Assembly: GCA_023264085.1 (NCBI GenBank)
Contig: JALQTF010000011.1
Coordinates: 1 to 36,522, forward strand
DNA length: 36,522 nucleotides
Direction of reading: 5' to 3'
Source: Acholeplasmataceae bacterium
GTDB taxonomy: Bacteria > Bacillota_I > Bacilli_A > Acholeplasmatales > Acholeplasmataceae
The notes below the pieces were generated by a model. That model ran no database searches, was not told the origin of the DNA, and saw only the letters and a program-made list of their open reading frames with translations. Shown here piece by piece: positions 1-8,508 of the stretch; position 1 is the first letter of the stretch; the number at the start of each line of letters is the position of its first letter. The position numbers were made by a program, and so were the translations under genes.

Positions 1-990
1 TAAAAAATCAGCAAAAGAAAGTGTCTCACATCGTATGAATCCTTTTTCAAAATCCGTATGTATAATGCCAGCACATTGTGGTGCTTTCATTCCTTGTCTA
101 AATGTCCATGCTCGTACTTCAGGCTCACCTGCAGTAAAAAAAGTTTTTAGACCTAAAAGATGATAACTCTTTTCAATCACAGTTTCCAATCCACTTTGAT
201 GCAATCCATAAGACGATAGTAATTCTTTCTTTTCATCTTCTTCTAATACAGCTAGTTCTGATTCCAACTGTGCGGATACAGGTATGACTTCAATATTAAA
301 TGGTGCTAAATATGCAATTAATTTTATCAAATACTTTTGATTTTCTAGATCAAATAAATCATCTTCTCCTATATTTGCAATCACAAGCATTTTTTTGAAA
401 CTTAATAATTGCAATTGTTTAAGAAAAGGGTAGTCATCTTCTTCAAAAAGATCATAGTTTAGGCGTTTATCTGAACTTAAAATATCTTTAATTTTCAATA
501 AAATTGTTTCTTCGTAAAGACCTTCTTTTGGTGATTGTTTTTTCTTTTTTCCAAGTTTATCAATGCGTTTATCAATACTCTCTAAATCTGCAAGTCGTAA
601 TTCTACATCAATCGTTTCAAAATCACGGACAGGATCAACAGACCCATCGACATGTGTAACATCTTTGAGATCAAAGCAACGTACAACATGACATATCGCA
701 TCTACCTCGCGTATATGCGATAAGAATTGGTTTCCAAGACCTTCGCCTTTAGAAGCACCTTTAACGAGTCCAGCAATATCAGTAAATTGATATGCTGTTG
801 GAATGATTTTCTTTGGTTGATAAACATCAGCAAGTTGTTGCAATCTTTGATCTGGTACTGAAACAATACCAACATTAGGTTCAATCGTTGCAAATGGATA
901 ATTTGCAGCAAGTGCACCAGCTTTTGTTAATGCATTAAATAATGTTGATTTGCCTACATTAGGTAATCCTATGATACCTGCTTGTAACAT
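1..990 (-). CDS. ychF: YchF/OLA1-type P-loop NTPase, 3' end cut by window
   Basis: The start and 330 codons are visible; the last roughly 35 residues lie outside the window. The N-terminus reads [20 protein letters not shown], giving the G1/Walker A motif at residues 7-15. [20 protein letters not shown] follows (G3 with the YchF-specific glycine-rich stretch). The 3' part encodes a TGS domain ([20 protein letters not shown]). YchF binds ATP in preference to GTP and associates with ribosomes and stress responses; this is family knowledge. The ATG at 988-990 has a good SD (AAAGGAGA) just upstream. It lies 35 nt behind ftsZ with a terminator hairpin between, so it probably uses its own promoter at the ftsZ stop. 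Identity is near certain from the motifs. Confidence 0.95.
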   Translation of the reverse strand, partial: MLQAGIIGLPNVGKSTLFNALTKAGALAANYPFATIEPNVGIVSVPDQRLQQLADVYQPKKIIPTAYQFTDIAGLVKGASKGEGLGNQFLSHIREVDAICHVVRCFDLKDVTHVDGSVDPVRDFETIDVELRLADLESIDKRIDKLGKKKKQSPKEGLYEETILLKIKDILSSDKRLNYDLFEEDDYPFLKQLQLLSFKKMLVIANIGEDDLFDLENQKYLIKLIAYLAPFNIEVIPVSAQLESELAVLEEDEKKELLSSYGLHQSGLETVIEKSYHLLGLKTFFTAGEPEVRAWTFRQGMKAPQCAGIIHTDFEKGFIRCETLSFADFL

Positions 991-1003
991 AACTATCTCC
1001 TTT

Positions 1004-1026
1004 AAAAAAAGGCGTTTCGCCTTTTT
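1004..1026 (-). terminator. Rho-independent terminator of ftsZ
   Basis: Read on the minus strand it is AAAAAGGCG-AAA-CGCC followed by seven T, and it includes the ftsZ stop codon. It directly abuts the ychF SD. The inverted A/T tracts mean it could also work on the plus strand, but no plus-strand gene ends here. Confidence 0.8.
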
Positions 1027-1052
1027 ATAATGATCCTTTTTTCTTTAACCAA
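1024..1052 (-). promoter_or_regulatory. Predicted ychF promoter overlapping the ftsZ stop
   Basis: On the minus strand, -35 TTGGTT (1047-1052), a 17-bp spacer and -10 TATAAA (1024-1029). The expected start near 1016-1018 falls in the loop of the ftsZ terminator, so the new transcript would not carry the 5' arm of that hairpin. Confidence 0.5.
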
Positions 1053-2143
1053 GATGGTATTTTTGGACCTTCTTTTTTCTCTTCTTGTGCATCGACTGAT
1101 TTCAAACCTTCATTGGTCATTTCGAGCTGGTCATCTGATTGATTATTAAGAATTTCATCAAATATGTCTAACCCTGTTTCAGTCCCTTTTAATTCATAAC
1201 CAGTAGCAATCACAGTCACAACCATTTCATCATTCATCTCTAAACTTACAGCTGAACCATAAATAATATTCAAATCTTTATCTGTTGCATTTCTAATTTC
1301 AGAGATCGCTTGTTCAGTTTCAAATAACGTAATGTTCGTGCCACTTGTAATATTGACAATGGCATCTGTTGCACCATTAATTGAAATTTCTAATAGTTTT
1401 GAATGAATGGCTTTCCTAGCTGCCTCAACTGCTCTATTTTCACCAGATGCTATCCCAACACCCATGAGTGCCATTCCTTTATTTTCCATCACTGTACGTA
1501 CATCTGCAAAATCTACGTTAATGAGCCCAGGAACTGTAATGATTTCTGCGACACCTTGAACTCCTTGTCTTAAAACATTATCAGACTCTCTAAAGGCTTC
1601 TAATAGTTGTGTCGAAGGTCCAGAAACTTCAAGAAGTTTTTCATTGGGAATCACAATCAATGTGTCAACATGCGGTTTCATTTCTTCGATCCCTTTAATT
1701 GCTTCTCGCATGCGCACAGGACCTTCAAATGTAAATGGTTTTGTGACGATACCAATCGTTAAAGCACCTAATTCTTTGGCCTTTTTAGCAATAATCGGTG
1801 CCGCACCTGTACCAGTGCCACCACCCATACCACACGTAATGAAAACCATATCAGATCCTCTTAGCATCTCTTCAATTTCTTTGGTTGATTCCAGTGCTGC
1901 GCGTTTTCCAACTTCTGGTTTTGCTCCTGCACCTAATCCTCTTAATAAATTTTTACCAATTTGAATACGTGTTTCAGCTTTTGAGTGTTTAAGTACTTGT
2001 GCATCGGTATTTACAGCGACAAAAGTGACGCCAGAGACATCATTTTCAATCATTCTATTGACAGCATTTCCGCCACCACCACCAACACCAACAACTTTGA
2101 TAATCGGTTTTTGATTAAATTCGTCGTGTTCGCCAAATACCAT
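1025..2143 (-). CDS. ftsZ: Cell division protein FtsZ
   Basis: A tubulin-like GTPase of 372 residues that polymerises into the division ring. Visible marks are the N-terminal [13 protein letters not shown] nucleotide-binding loop, the tubulin signature GGGTGTGAA in the first third, and the T7-loop region [11 protein letters not shown]. The C-terminal peptide [12 protein letters not shown] resembles the conserved FtsZ tail that binds FtsA or ZipA-type partners. The linker before the tail is short. No ftsA or dcw cluster gene is adjacent; the upstream gene is tgt. The start ATG (2141-2143) has a GGGG-containing SD. A short inverted repeat (GAGTT/AACTC, near 2190-2205) lies between tgt and ftsZ, and an extended -10 lies just upstream of ftsZ, so ftsZ is probably also transcribed separately. 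Confidence 0.97.
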   Translation of the reverse strand: MVFGEHDEFNQKPIIKVVGVGGGGGNAVNRMIENDVSGVTFVAVNTDAQVLKHSKAETRIQIGKNLLRGLGAGAKPEVGKRAALESTKEIEEMLRGSDMVFITCGMGGGTGTGAAPIIAKKAKELGALTIGIVTKPFTFEGPVRMREAIKGIEEMKPHVDTLIVIPNEKLLEVSGPSTQLLEAFRESDNVLRQGVQGVAEIITVPGLINVDFADVRTVMENKGMALMGVGIASGENRAVEAARKAIHSKLLEISINGATDAIVNITSGTNITLFETEQAISEIRNATDKDLNIIYGSAVSLEMNDEMVVTVIATGYELKGTETGLDIFDEILNNQSDDQLEMTNEGLKSVDAQEEKKEGPKIPSWLKKKGSL

Positions 2144-2172
2144 GCTTCATACCCCATTTCATACTTATCATT

Positions 2173-2181
2173 ATTGTATCA
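2173..2181 (-). promoter_or_regulatory. Predicted ftsZ promoter (extended -10)
   Basis: The minus strand reads TGA-TACAAT (-10 at 2173-2178). There is no convincing -35. The predicted leader is about 23 nt and contains the SD. Confidence 0.45.
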
Positions 2182-2202
2182 TGAAAAAGTTGAGTTTTAA
2201 AC

Positions 2203-3312
2203 TCATTTAAAATAATTTGTCTTTGATTTCATATTTATGTAATAATCATACAATCGATCTTCTTTAATCGCTTCTCTTATTTCTTTCATCAAATGTTTTA
2301 AATAAGCCAAATTCTGAATACTTACAAGTCTAGAAACTAATAATTCTTCAGCTTTATACAAATGCCTTAAATATGATTTTGTGTATGGTGAAGCCAAAGT
2401 TTTTAAATTTGAATCTAAAGGCGATAAATCAAACTCATATCGTTTAGATTTTAGTATGACTTTTCCTTCAGTAGTTAATGCAGTACCATGCCTTGCAAGT
2501 CTTGTGGGTAGGACACAATCAAACATATCGATCCCATTCATGACATTTGTAATGAGATCTTCTGGTGCACCTACTCCCATCAAATATCTTGGTTTATCAA
2601 TGGGAAGGACATCTTTTAATAAAGCTGTGATACGATACATATCTTCTTTTGATTCGCCAACTGATAATCCTCCAATAGAATATCCATCAAAACCAATTGC
2701 CATTGTTTTCTCTGCAGAATATAATCTTAAATCTTCTTCCAATCCACCTTGGACGATGCCAAATAATGCTTGATCGGTTGATAAATAGTCTTTCCCTCTT
2801 TTCGCCCATCTAAGTGTTCTTTCAAGCGAATCTTTTAAGTATTCTCGAGATTCATGAGGTGGCGGGCATTCATCAAAACTCATAATAATGTCTGCACCTA
2901 TCGTTTGTTGTATATCAATGGATAATTCTGGAGACATAAAGAGTGGACTTCCATTTTTATGATGCTTAAAATGCACACCCTCTTCAGTGATTTTTCTCAT
3001 TTTTGATAAACTAAATACTTGATAACCACCACTATCTGTGAGTAAAGCATGTTGCCACTGCATCATATGTTTAACATTACCATGTGCTTTCACTACATCC
3101 ATACCCGGTTGATTCCATAGATGATATGTGTTTGCTAAAATAAGCCCCTCAGAAACATGTTCAATCTCTTCTGGTGTTAATGATTTCACTGTTGCTTGAG
3201 TACCAACTGGCATAAAAATAGGTGTTTCAAAGGTGCCACTTGGTGTATGTAGTTTTCCGTATCTTGCACCTGTTTGTTTACAAGTGTGTATGAGTTCAAA
3301 TGTAATCGCCAT
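2203..3312 (-). CDS. tgt: tRNA-guanine transglycosylase lacking the zinc site
   Basis: A 369-residue enzyme that exchanges G34 of GUN-anticodon tRNAs for preQ1 (bacterial type) or queuine. Catalytic features are intact: TDSGGYQVFSL, SFDECPP, GIVQGG and the nucleophile region MFDCVLPTRLARHG. The C-terminal zinc-binding segment is altered. Where the E. coli protein has Cys302, Cys304, Cys307 and His333, this protein has Asn302, Lys304, Ala307 and Gln333, in an otherwise alignable region (YTKSYLRHL; IQNLAYLKHLM). The start ATG (3310-3312) has an AAAGGAA SD. It is divergent from queT, which has a preQ1 riboswitch, and this supports a queuosine-salvage role. The family call is secure; activity without zinc and the preferred base are open. 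Confidence 0.93.
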   Translation of the reverse strand: MAITFELIHTCKQTGARYGKLHTPSGTFETPIFMPVGTQATVKSLTPEEIEHVSEGLILANTYHLWNQPGMDVVKAHGNVKHMMQWQHALLTDSGGYQVFSLSKMRKITEEGVHFKHHKNGSPLFMSPELSIDIQQTIGADIIMSFDECPPPHESREYLKDSLERTLRWAKRGKDYLSTDQALFGIVQGGLEEDLRLYSAEKTMAIGFDGYSIGGLSVGESKEDMYRITALLKDVLPIDKPRYLMGVGAPEDLITNVMNGIDMFDCVLPTRLARHGTALTTEGKVILKSKRYEFDLSPLDSNLKTLASPYTKSYLRHLYKAEELLVSRLVSIQNLAYLKHLMKEIREAIKEDRLYDYYINMKSKTNYFK

Positions 3313-3324
3313 AATATTCCTTTG

Positions 3325-3333
3325 TGATATAAT
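3325..3333 (+). promoter_or_regulatory. Predicted queT promoter (extended -10)
   Basis: TGA-TATAAT, with -10 at 3328-3333. The expected transcript start near 3340 coincides with the first base of the riboswitch P1 stem. No clear -35 is seen; the region would overlap the start of tgt on the other strand. Confidence 0.65.
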
Positions 3334-3339
3334 GATGTA

Positions 3340-3378
3340 GGCTGTATCCTAGTTACCAGCCAAATAAAAAAACAGGGG
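3340..3378 (+). ncRNA. preQ1-I riboswitch controlling queT translation
   Basis: P1 is GGCTG (3340-3344) paired with CAGCC (3357-3361). Loop 1 (3345-3356) contains CTAGTTAC, close to the CUAGCUAC of the Bacillus queC aptamer. An A-rich tail AAATAAAAAAAC (3362-3373) follows. The P2 pseudoknot pairs TCCT (3347-3350) with AGGG (3374-3377), and that AGGG is part of the queT SD (AGGGG, 3374-3378) seven bases before the ATG. Ligand binding should therefore hide the SD and shut off translation. The class assignment rests on architecture and loop sequence, and on its position before queT. Confidence 0.85.
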
Positions 3379-3384
3379 TGTTTT

Positions 3385-3873
3385 ATGTCTTTAATATTTT
3401 ATATTAAAAATGCAATGATTGCAGCAATTTATGTCGTATTATTATACGTCTTTCAATTTTTAAGCTTTGAGCTTGTGCAATTTAGAATCGCAGAGCTATT
3501 ATTAGTGCTTGTATTATTTAATTCTAAATCTTTTTATGGAATTACGATCGGTACCTTCGTTGGTAATCTCATTTTCTCTCCATATGGATTTGTAGATGCA
3601 CTTGTAGGTACTCTCGCAACCATCATAACTTTGTTACTCATGATGCTTTTAAAGAAAAAACTAATGCTTTCATTGTTGATGCCAGGCATTGTCAATGGTA
3701 TTATCATTGGTCTGATGCTTGTTTATTTTAGTGATATTACAACATTCAATGCATTTATCATCACTTTTGGATGGATTTTCTTTGGTCAAACGGTTGTTTT
3801 ATTGACACTTGGCTTTCCGTTTTACAAACTACTCAAAGAAAAACCTTCATTTCAAGAACTCATAAATTTTTAA
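3385..3873 (+). CDS. queT: QueT, ECF S component for queuosine precursors
   Basis: An integral membrane protein of 162 residues with about five to six hydrophobic segments and few charges, ending in a short basic/acidic tail. The family-type segments FRIAELLLVLVLFN and GTFVGNLIFSPYGFVDALVGTL are present. QueT proteins are substrate-binding subunits of energy-coupling factor transporters and need a shared EcfA/A'/T module, which is not in this window. The preQ1-I riboswitch and the divergent tgt strongly support a preQ1 or queuine substrate. Its 3' end overlaps mutY on the other strand by 27 bp, and no strong terminator is seen after it. Confidence 0.88.
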   Translation: MSLIFYIKNAMIAAIYVVLLYVFQFLSFELVQFRIAELLLVLVLFNSKSFYGITIGTFVGNLIFSPYGFVDALVGTLATIITLLLMMLLKKKLMLSLLMPGIVNGIIIGLMLVYFSDITTFNAFIITFGWIFFGQTVVLLTLGFPFYKLLKEKPSFQELINF

Positions 3874-4863
3874 ATGTGCGTTTGGCATCATCTTGAATTT
3901 TTGATCATCAAATGACACAAGGTCAATACTTTTTGATTTTAAAGATTTAAGTTTGAAATGATGTACATCCATATACCATATTTGATGAGTAAAAACATGC
4001 TTAAATTTTTTCATCGATTTGATGTGATCAACAATAATACCTAATGATTCTAACCATTCAATCGTGTAGGTTACACTTTCAGATTCTATTTGTAAAAAGA
4101 GATACATCCCTTCAAAAAGGGATTGTGTCTCTTTTTTTATGAGATAGCGATTATGGTCATCAGTTATAATACACGTCATAAGTTGAATGTGTTTCTTAGA
4201 TTGAGGTTTAGATTTAAATGGATAGAGGTGTTGCACTTGATGCTCATAACTGCGACACATATCATTTAAAGGACATTTATGACAGTTCGGTTGTGTAGGT
4301 TTGCATATTGTTGCACCTAATTCCATCATTGCATGTGTATAAATATCTGGTTCATTTATGTCAATGAGAGATTGATTTAATTGATTTAATTGTTTCATTG
4401 TTTTTGGTTTTTTTATGTCATCATCAATCATGTAAACACGAGTTAATACACGCATCACATTACCATCTAAAGCACTATATGGCTTTTTGAATGCTGTAGA
4501 CATAATGGCACCGGCAGTATAATCACCAATCCCAGGAAGCCCTCTAATGTCTTTATAATTTGTAGGAAATTTCCCATGATAGTTTTTTTGGATTTGTATT
4601 GCAGCTTGATGCATAAGTCTGAATCTTCTGTAGTACCCCAATCCTCTTACATATGGAAGGATCTCTTCAAAAGAAACCGAAGCAAGTGATTGAATATCTT
4701 TGAATCGCAATAAAAATGCTTCATAATATGGTAACATCGTGACCACTTGCGTTTGTTGAAGCATAATTTCAGCAACCCATATTGCATAAGGATCTTGAGA
4801 TTCCCTAAACGGCAACATACGTTTATTTTTTTTATACCAAGTGTTAAGTTCTTTAATGCTCAT
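3847..4863 (-). CDS. mutY: Adenine DNA glycosylase MutY
   Basis: A 338-residue base-excision enzyme that removes A opposite 8-oxoG. Residues: catalytic Glu32 in AEIMLQQTQV; helix-hairpin-helix LPGIGDYTAGAI at 109-120; catalytic Asp133 in ALDGNVMRVLTR; and the [4Fe-4S] motif C187-x6-C194-x2-C197-x5-C203. A weakly conserved C-terminal NUDIX-like domain (about 225-338) would read 8-oxoG. I chose the ATG at 4861-4863, nine codons inside the longest frame, because it overlaps the stop of the upstream phosphatase as TAATG, the mark of translational coupling; there is no clear SD. It converges on queT with a 27-bp overlap. Confidence 0.94.
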   Translation of the reverse strand: MSIKELNTWYKKNKRMLPFRESQDPYAIWVAEIMLQQTQVVTMLPYYEAFLLRFKDIQSLASVSFEEILPYVRGLGYYRRFRLMHQAAIQIQKNYHGKFPTNYKDIRGLPGIGDYTAGAIMSTAFKKPYSALDGNVMRVLTRVYMIDDDIKKPKTMKQLNQLNQSLIDINEPDIYTHAMMELGATICKPTQPNCHKCPLNDMCRSYEHQVQHLYPFKSKPQSKKHIQLMTCIITDDHNRYLIKKETQSLFEGMYLFLQIESESVTYTIEWLESLGIIVDHIKSMKKFKHVFTHQIWYMDVHHFKLKSLKSKSIDLVSFDDQKFKMMPNAHLKIYEFLK

Positions 4864-5384
4864 TACAAAGTAATTTTTCTGACACCACAATGTTCAATGA
4901 TATCGTCAAAATGCGTGAGTGTTGAAATCGCAATACCGTGAGACACAACGATGACTTGATCATATTGAGTATATTTAAGTAATACAAGTTCCATTCTTTT
5001 TTTAATCGCATCAAATGTTTCATAATGAAATAGGTTTTTAACATCTTTTTTGCCTTTATATTTCATATAAGCCTCAAATGCACCTTCACCATCGACATCA
5101 CTATTCGGATTGATATCAGGCATCCATTCATGCAAATCATGTTCAACAACAACTTCTAATCCTAAATGAGATGCTATAATGGCAGCCGTTTGAAGTGCTC
5201 TTGTAAATGGAGATGCTATGATGATTTGTGCACCTTTAAGTGAAGGATCTTTCCCTCTTTCATGTGCCTGAAGAATCCCATTATCAGTAAGTTTGCCAAA
5301 ATTATAAGCCATACCATAAATACCACGTTCAATCACTTCATCATAGCGTGGCTCTGCATGTCTAATTAAATAAAATGTTGTCAT
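4863..5384 (-). CDS. Histidine phosphatase superfamily protein (GpmB-like)
   Basis: A 173-residue branch-1 histidine phosphatase. MTTFYLIRHAEPRYDE carries the catalytic RHA motif near the N-terminus and VVSHGIAI carries the second histidine near residue 148. The substrate cannot be read from sequence; small phosphate esters or phosphoglycerate are usual in the family. A longer reading from a GTG at 5414 would begin inside the promoter; the ATG at 5382-5384 has a GAGGT SD. First gene of a two-gene unit with mutY (stop/start overlap). Divergent from the nitroreductase, and the two extended -10 promoters lie back to back. Confidence 0.85.
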   Translation of the reverse strand: MTTFYLIRHAEPRYDEVIERGIYGMAYNFGKLTDNGILQAHERGKDPSLKGAQIIIASPFTRALQTAAIIASHLGLEVVVEHDLHEWMPDINPNSDVDGEGAFEAYMKYKGKKDVKNLFHYETFDAIKKRMELVLLKYTQYDQVIVVSHGIAISTLTHFDDIIEHCGVRKITL

Positions 5385-5400
5385 TTTATACCTCGCTTGT

Positions 5401-5409
5401 ATTATATCA
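5401..5409 (-). promoter_or_regulatory. Predicted promoter of the phosphatase-mutY unit
   Basis: The minus strand reads TGA-TATAAT (-10 at 5401-5406). The leader is about 10-12 nt, and the SD begins within it. Confidence 0.65.
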
Positions 5410-5445
5410 CACACTGATACACATTTTATGACCTTCTTTATCTCG

Positions 5446-5454
5446 TGATATAAT
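5446..5454 (+). promoter_or_regulatory. Predicted nitroreductase promoter (extended -10)
   Basis: TGA-TATAAT with -10 at 5449-5454, 20 bases before the ATG and followed by an AAGGAGG SD. It is the mirror image of the minus-strand promoter 40 bp away. Confidence 0.65.
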
Positions 5455-5474
5455 ACATTTGCAAGGAGGAAATC

Positions 5475-6080
5475 ATGAAATTACTTGAAAGAAGATCTAT
5501 AAGATTATACGATGAAAATGTAAAAATTAATGATGATGAATTAAAACAAATCATCTTAGAGGCAAACTTAGCACCCTCTTCAATGAATATGCAACCCTGG
5601 AGATATGTCATTATCTCATCTAAAGAGTCAAAAGAAAAGCTACGACCTGCACTATATGGCAATTTAAGACAATTAGAAACGAGTGCTGCTATGATTGTTA
5701 TTTTCAATGACTTACATAAGTTTGAACTCGCTGAAAAAATATATAATACTGCTGTAGAAAAAGGATTGATGCCTGAAGATGTGAGAGAAAAACAGCTAGC
5801 AAATATAAGAAACATGGTTCAAAAAGTTGATTTAAACAAATTGAATGTAAGTGGTATGATTGACTGCGGATTAGCTGCAATGAATTTAATGTATGTTGCA
5901 CGTGAACATGGATATGATACATGTCCAATTGGTGGCTTTAATCATGAGATGATTCATGACGTGGTCGATTTAGATAAAGAACGTTATTCACCTGTCATGA
6001 TTGTTTCCATTGGTAAAGCTGCTGAAGAAGGTTTTCCTTCGGTACGATTACCATTTGATGATGTTGCAAAAATTATATAA
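5475..6080 (+). CDS. Nitroreductase family FMN oxidoreductase
   Basis: A 201-residue cytoplasmic flavoprotein. The N-terminus MKLLERRSIRLYDENVKI holds the R-RS-R phosphate-contacting motif. APSSMNMQPWRYVIISS is the FMN-binding stretch, and GLAAMNLMYVAREHGYDTCPIGGF is the conserved central helix and loop. Members reduce nitro compounds, quinones or other acceptors with NAD(P)H. The physiological substrate is unknown. A very strong SD (AAGGAGG) precedes the ATG. It is monocistronic: its own promoter, and a terminator immediately after the stop. Confidence 0.9.
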   Translation: MKLLERRSIRLYDENVKINDDELKQIILEANLAPSSMNMQPWRYVIISSKESKEKLRPALYGNLRQLETSAAMIVIFNDLHKFELAEKIYNTAVEKGLMPEDVREKQLANIRNMVQKVDLNKLNVSGMIDCGLAAMNLMYVAREHGYDTCPIGGFNHEMIHDVVDLDKERYSPVMIVSIGKAAEEGFPSVRLPFDDVAKII

Positions 6081-6109
6081 AAAATAGCCTTTAAAAGGCT
6101 ATTTTTTTT
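6081..6109. terminator. Bidirectional terminator, nitroreductase / ABC operon
   Basis: AAAATAGCCTTTTAAAAGGCTATTTT-type perfect inverted repeat flanked by A and T runs. It starts right after the nitroreductase stop and ends at the stop of the minus-strand ABC gene. Confidence 0.88.
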
Positions 6110-8507
6110 ACATGTCGTATTTAGATAAAATTTGTGCGGGAGTTTTATTGAGTAATAACCAAACTGGTAATAACCCTGCAATTAAATTCGAAACATACAC
6201 AACTATGATGCCACCAATGACTGAAATGAATGTGACATTAAACAAATTAAATTCTCCCAAGAAACTATCAGAAAGCAATGAAAATCCATAGGTCGCAATG
6301 CCATAACCAATAAGTGTGGTGATGGTTGATAGTAATAAGATTTCTATAACAAAAGCTCGCAAAATATCTTTTTTATACACACCAATCGCACGCATGATTG
6401 CGATTTCATATTGTCGTTTTACCAAACTTGAACGGATGACAAAATAAAATCCCAATCCTGCAAAACCTACAACAACAAGTGAGGTAGTGAGCGTTGAAAT
6501 CAGTGCCACTTGTTGTTCACTCTCAATAATTCTTCTAGCATTTTCTAACAAGTCTTCAAGTATTAAATCATAACCGACAAGCTCAGATTCTACAGCGTCT
6601 AAATCTGTAGTGTAAATGTAATATCTTGAGTTATTTTCAAATCTGAGTTGTTCTAAGTAATTCGCTGTGACATATACATATGGCTTTATATCTGTATCAT
6701 CATAAACACCACTAATCGTCACACCCTCTATTTCTAATGGGAAATTCATATTACTATTAAATATCCCAAGTGATGCAGGCACTAATAACGCCTCTTCAGT
6801 TGGTAAGTCACCATACAAAAGTGTGGATGTATCAAACCAATCGATGGACATATGTTGTGTGAGTGGATATGTTAAGAAATCAGCAAGTGCATCATTTGTA
6901 AAAATGACACTATAAGGAGCATCTACAATTCCTGAAATTGTAATGATCTCACCTTGATACATAAGGGATTCATTAAGTAGATGTTCATAAGACCAAATAC
7001 CAATATCTCTTCCAGCAGAACCATCCACTAAATTATCTGCAATTGCGCTTGTGATTAATATTTCATTGTTCGTTGCAGGCATAGAACCATAAACAATGTC
7101 TAAATCATGTAATCGATACAAATCTAGTAATCCAGAAACGGCTGTGTTATAAATGAGACCATTAGGTCTTAAAAAATTGATTTGAATAGAACTTCTATTA
7201 TACGTGTTGATATATGTGATATTTTCTATTTGTTTTAGTTGGTCGAGTGTTGGTTGTGTTGTATTGACATCTTCTGGATCTACAAGTGACACTTGCGCGT
7301 ATCCTGATGGCAAAATCATGTACTGTTCTGGTGACATAAACAACACACTTGCAAGTGATGTTGCTGCAAAAGCAATCACGGCACCTGCAAGAACAAAACT
7401 CGCCAACATGATTTTTCCTCTTCTAGATGTACCAATGACTTTTTCTAACGCCATAAAAATGGCTTTTTTTATGGAGAAAACAAAATGCTGCTTTCTTGGA
7501 ACACCTTCCAAACTCAGTTCTTCATTATTGAATGAAGACTCAGATAACATTTGTTTTTGATGTGTTGCTTTCTTACCCTGTTTAATTTGAATTGTAGAAA
7601 ATTCATCTAACAATTTGACTTTTTTTAATGCACTATCCACTTTAATATAAATCGTATCATTTTTAACAATAAACGTTGCATGCATCTTTTTGTCTTTTTG
7701 TTCTGAATAAACATCAATACTTTGTTGATGAGATGTTTCAAGTGTTTCTTTATTTAAGTCACCTAAATAAATCGTCTCATCGTATTTCATTTGATAATCG
7801 CCACGATCATGACTGTCATCATCAGAGATGATTTTCCCATCAGAAATTTTAATAATTCGATCACCATAAAAATTCGCAATTTCTTTTTCATGGGTGACCA
7901 TAATGACAAGTTTATCTTTCGCGATAGATTGAATGATATTCATGACTTCAATGGTATTTTGAGAATCTAAATTACCAGTCGGTTCATCGGCTATAATCAT
8001 ATCTGGATTTTTAACAATCGCTCTTGCAATAGCAACACGTTGCTGTTGTCCACCTGATAATTGAAGTGCATTTTTCTTTCTAAAGGTATACATATTCACT
8101 GCTTTTAAAACATAATGCACACGTGACTCTATAAGTGCTTCATCTGTAATACCCATCAGTTTTAATACATAAGCGACATTATCATAAACCGATAAATCAG
8201 GTAATAAATGATAGTTTTGAAAAATATACCCAATATGGTGATTTCTTAAATGATCCCATACTTTTGATTGATATCTAGAAATGTTTTTATCAAACATAAA
8301 AACATGTCCCTTATCAAATTTATCAAGTCCACCTAAAACATTTAATAATGTTGTTTTTCCTGATCCTGAGGGACCTAACAACATGACTAAACCTTTATTA
8401 GGTAAATCTAAGGTCATTTGATTGATCACATGAATCTGATTCGATTTGTTTTTATTAAAATATTTATTCAAACCTGAGATTTTAATAAGAGGTATCATTT
8501 GTGACAT
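6108..8507 (-). CDS. MacB-like ABC ATPase/FtsX permease fusion with inserted domain
   Basis: A 799-residue half-transporter. The N-terminal ATPase (about 1-225) has [40 protein letters not shown] and MVTHEKE. A cytoplasmic stretch of about 125 residues, rich in beta-type sequence (around 226-350), separates it from TM1 (about 355-382). A large extracytoplasmic domain and three C-terminal TM segments of FtsX type follow. I chose the ATG at 8505-8507 because AGGAGGTGA lies at the right distance; a GTG at 8514-8516 is inside that SD. It is one base behind the stop of the preceding ABC gene, so the two probably form a heterodimer. The cargo is unknown; the MacB/FtsX class handles peptides, lipids or lipoproteins. 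Confidence 0.88.
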   Translation of the reverse strand: MSQMIPLIKISGLNKYFNKNKSNQIHVINQMTLDLPNKGLVMLLGPSGSGKTTLLNVLGGLDKFDKGHVFMFDKNISRYQSKVWDHLRNHHIGYIFQNYHLLPDLSVYDNVAYVLKLMGITDEALIESRVHYVLKAVNMYTFRKKNALQLSGGQQQRVAIARAIVKNPDMIIADEPTGNLDSQNTIEVMNIIQSIAKDKLVIMVTHEKEIANFYGDRIIKISDGKIISDDDSHDRGDYQMKYDETIYLGDLNKETLETSHQQSIDVYSEQKDKKMHATFIVKNDTIYIKVDSALKKVKLLDEFSTIQIKQGKKATHQKQMLSESSFNNEELSLEGVPRKQHFVFSIKKAIFMALEKVIGTSRRGKIMLASFVLAGAVIAFAATSLASVLFMSPEQYMILPSGYAQVSLVDPEDVNTTQPTLDQLKQIENITYINTYNRSSIQINFLRPNGLIYNTAVSGLLDLYRLHDLDIVYGSMPATNNEILITSAIADNLVDGSAGRDIGIWSYEHLLNESLMYQGEIITISGIVDAPYSVIFTNDALADFLTYPLTQHMSIDWFDTSTLLYGDLPTEEALLVPASLGIFNSNMNFPLEIEGVTISGVYDDTDIKPYVYVTANYLEQLRFENNSRYYIYTTDLDAVESELVGYDLILEDLLENARRIIESEQQVALISTLTTSLVVVGFAGLGFYFVIRSSLVKRQYEIAIMRAIGVYKKDILRAFVIEILLLSTITTLIGYGIATYGFSLLSDSFLGEFNLFNVTFISVIGGIIVVYVSNLIAGLLPVWLLLNKTPAQILSKYDM

Positions 8508-8508
8508 A

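Noticed and set aside
702-917. Open frame of 71 codons in the ychF region
   Set aside because: It is an out-of-frame shadow on the same strand as ychF, whose own frame is open across the whole interval with strong motifs.
2381-2773. 130-codon plus-strand frame opposite tgt
   Set aside because: Antisense shadow of a well-conserved gene, without a family match or SD.
4106-4139. Inverted repeat ATCCCTT/AAGGGAT followed by a T run on the plus strand, a possible distant terminator for queT
   Set aside because: The T run begins about eight bases after the stem and the hairpin lies inside mutY codons, over 200 bp beyond the queT stop.
5385-5414. Longer histidine phosphatase from a GTG start at 5414
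   Set aside because: The extra codons contain the TATAAT promoter element; the ATG at 5384 has an SD.
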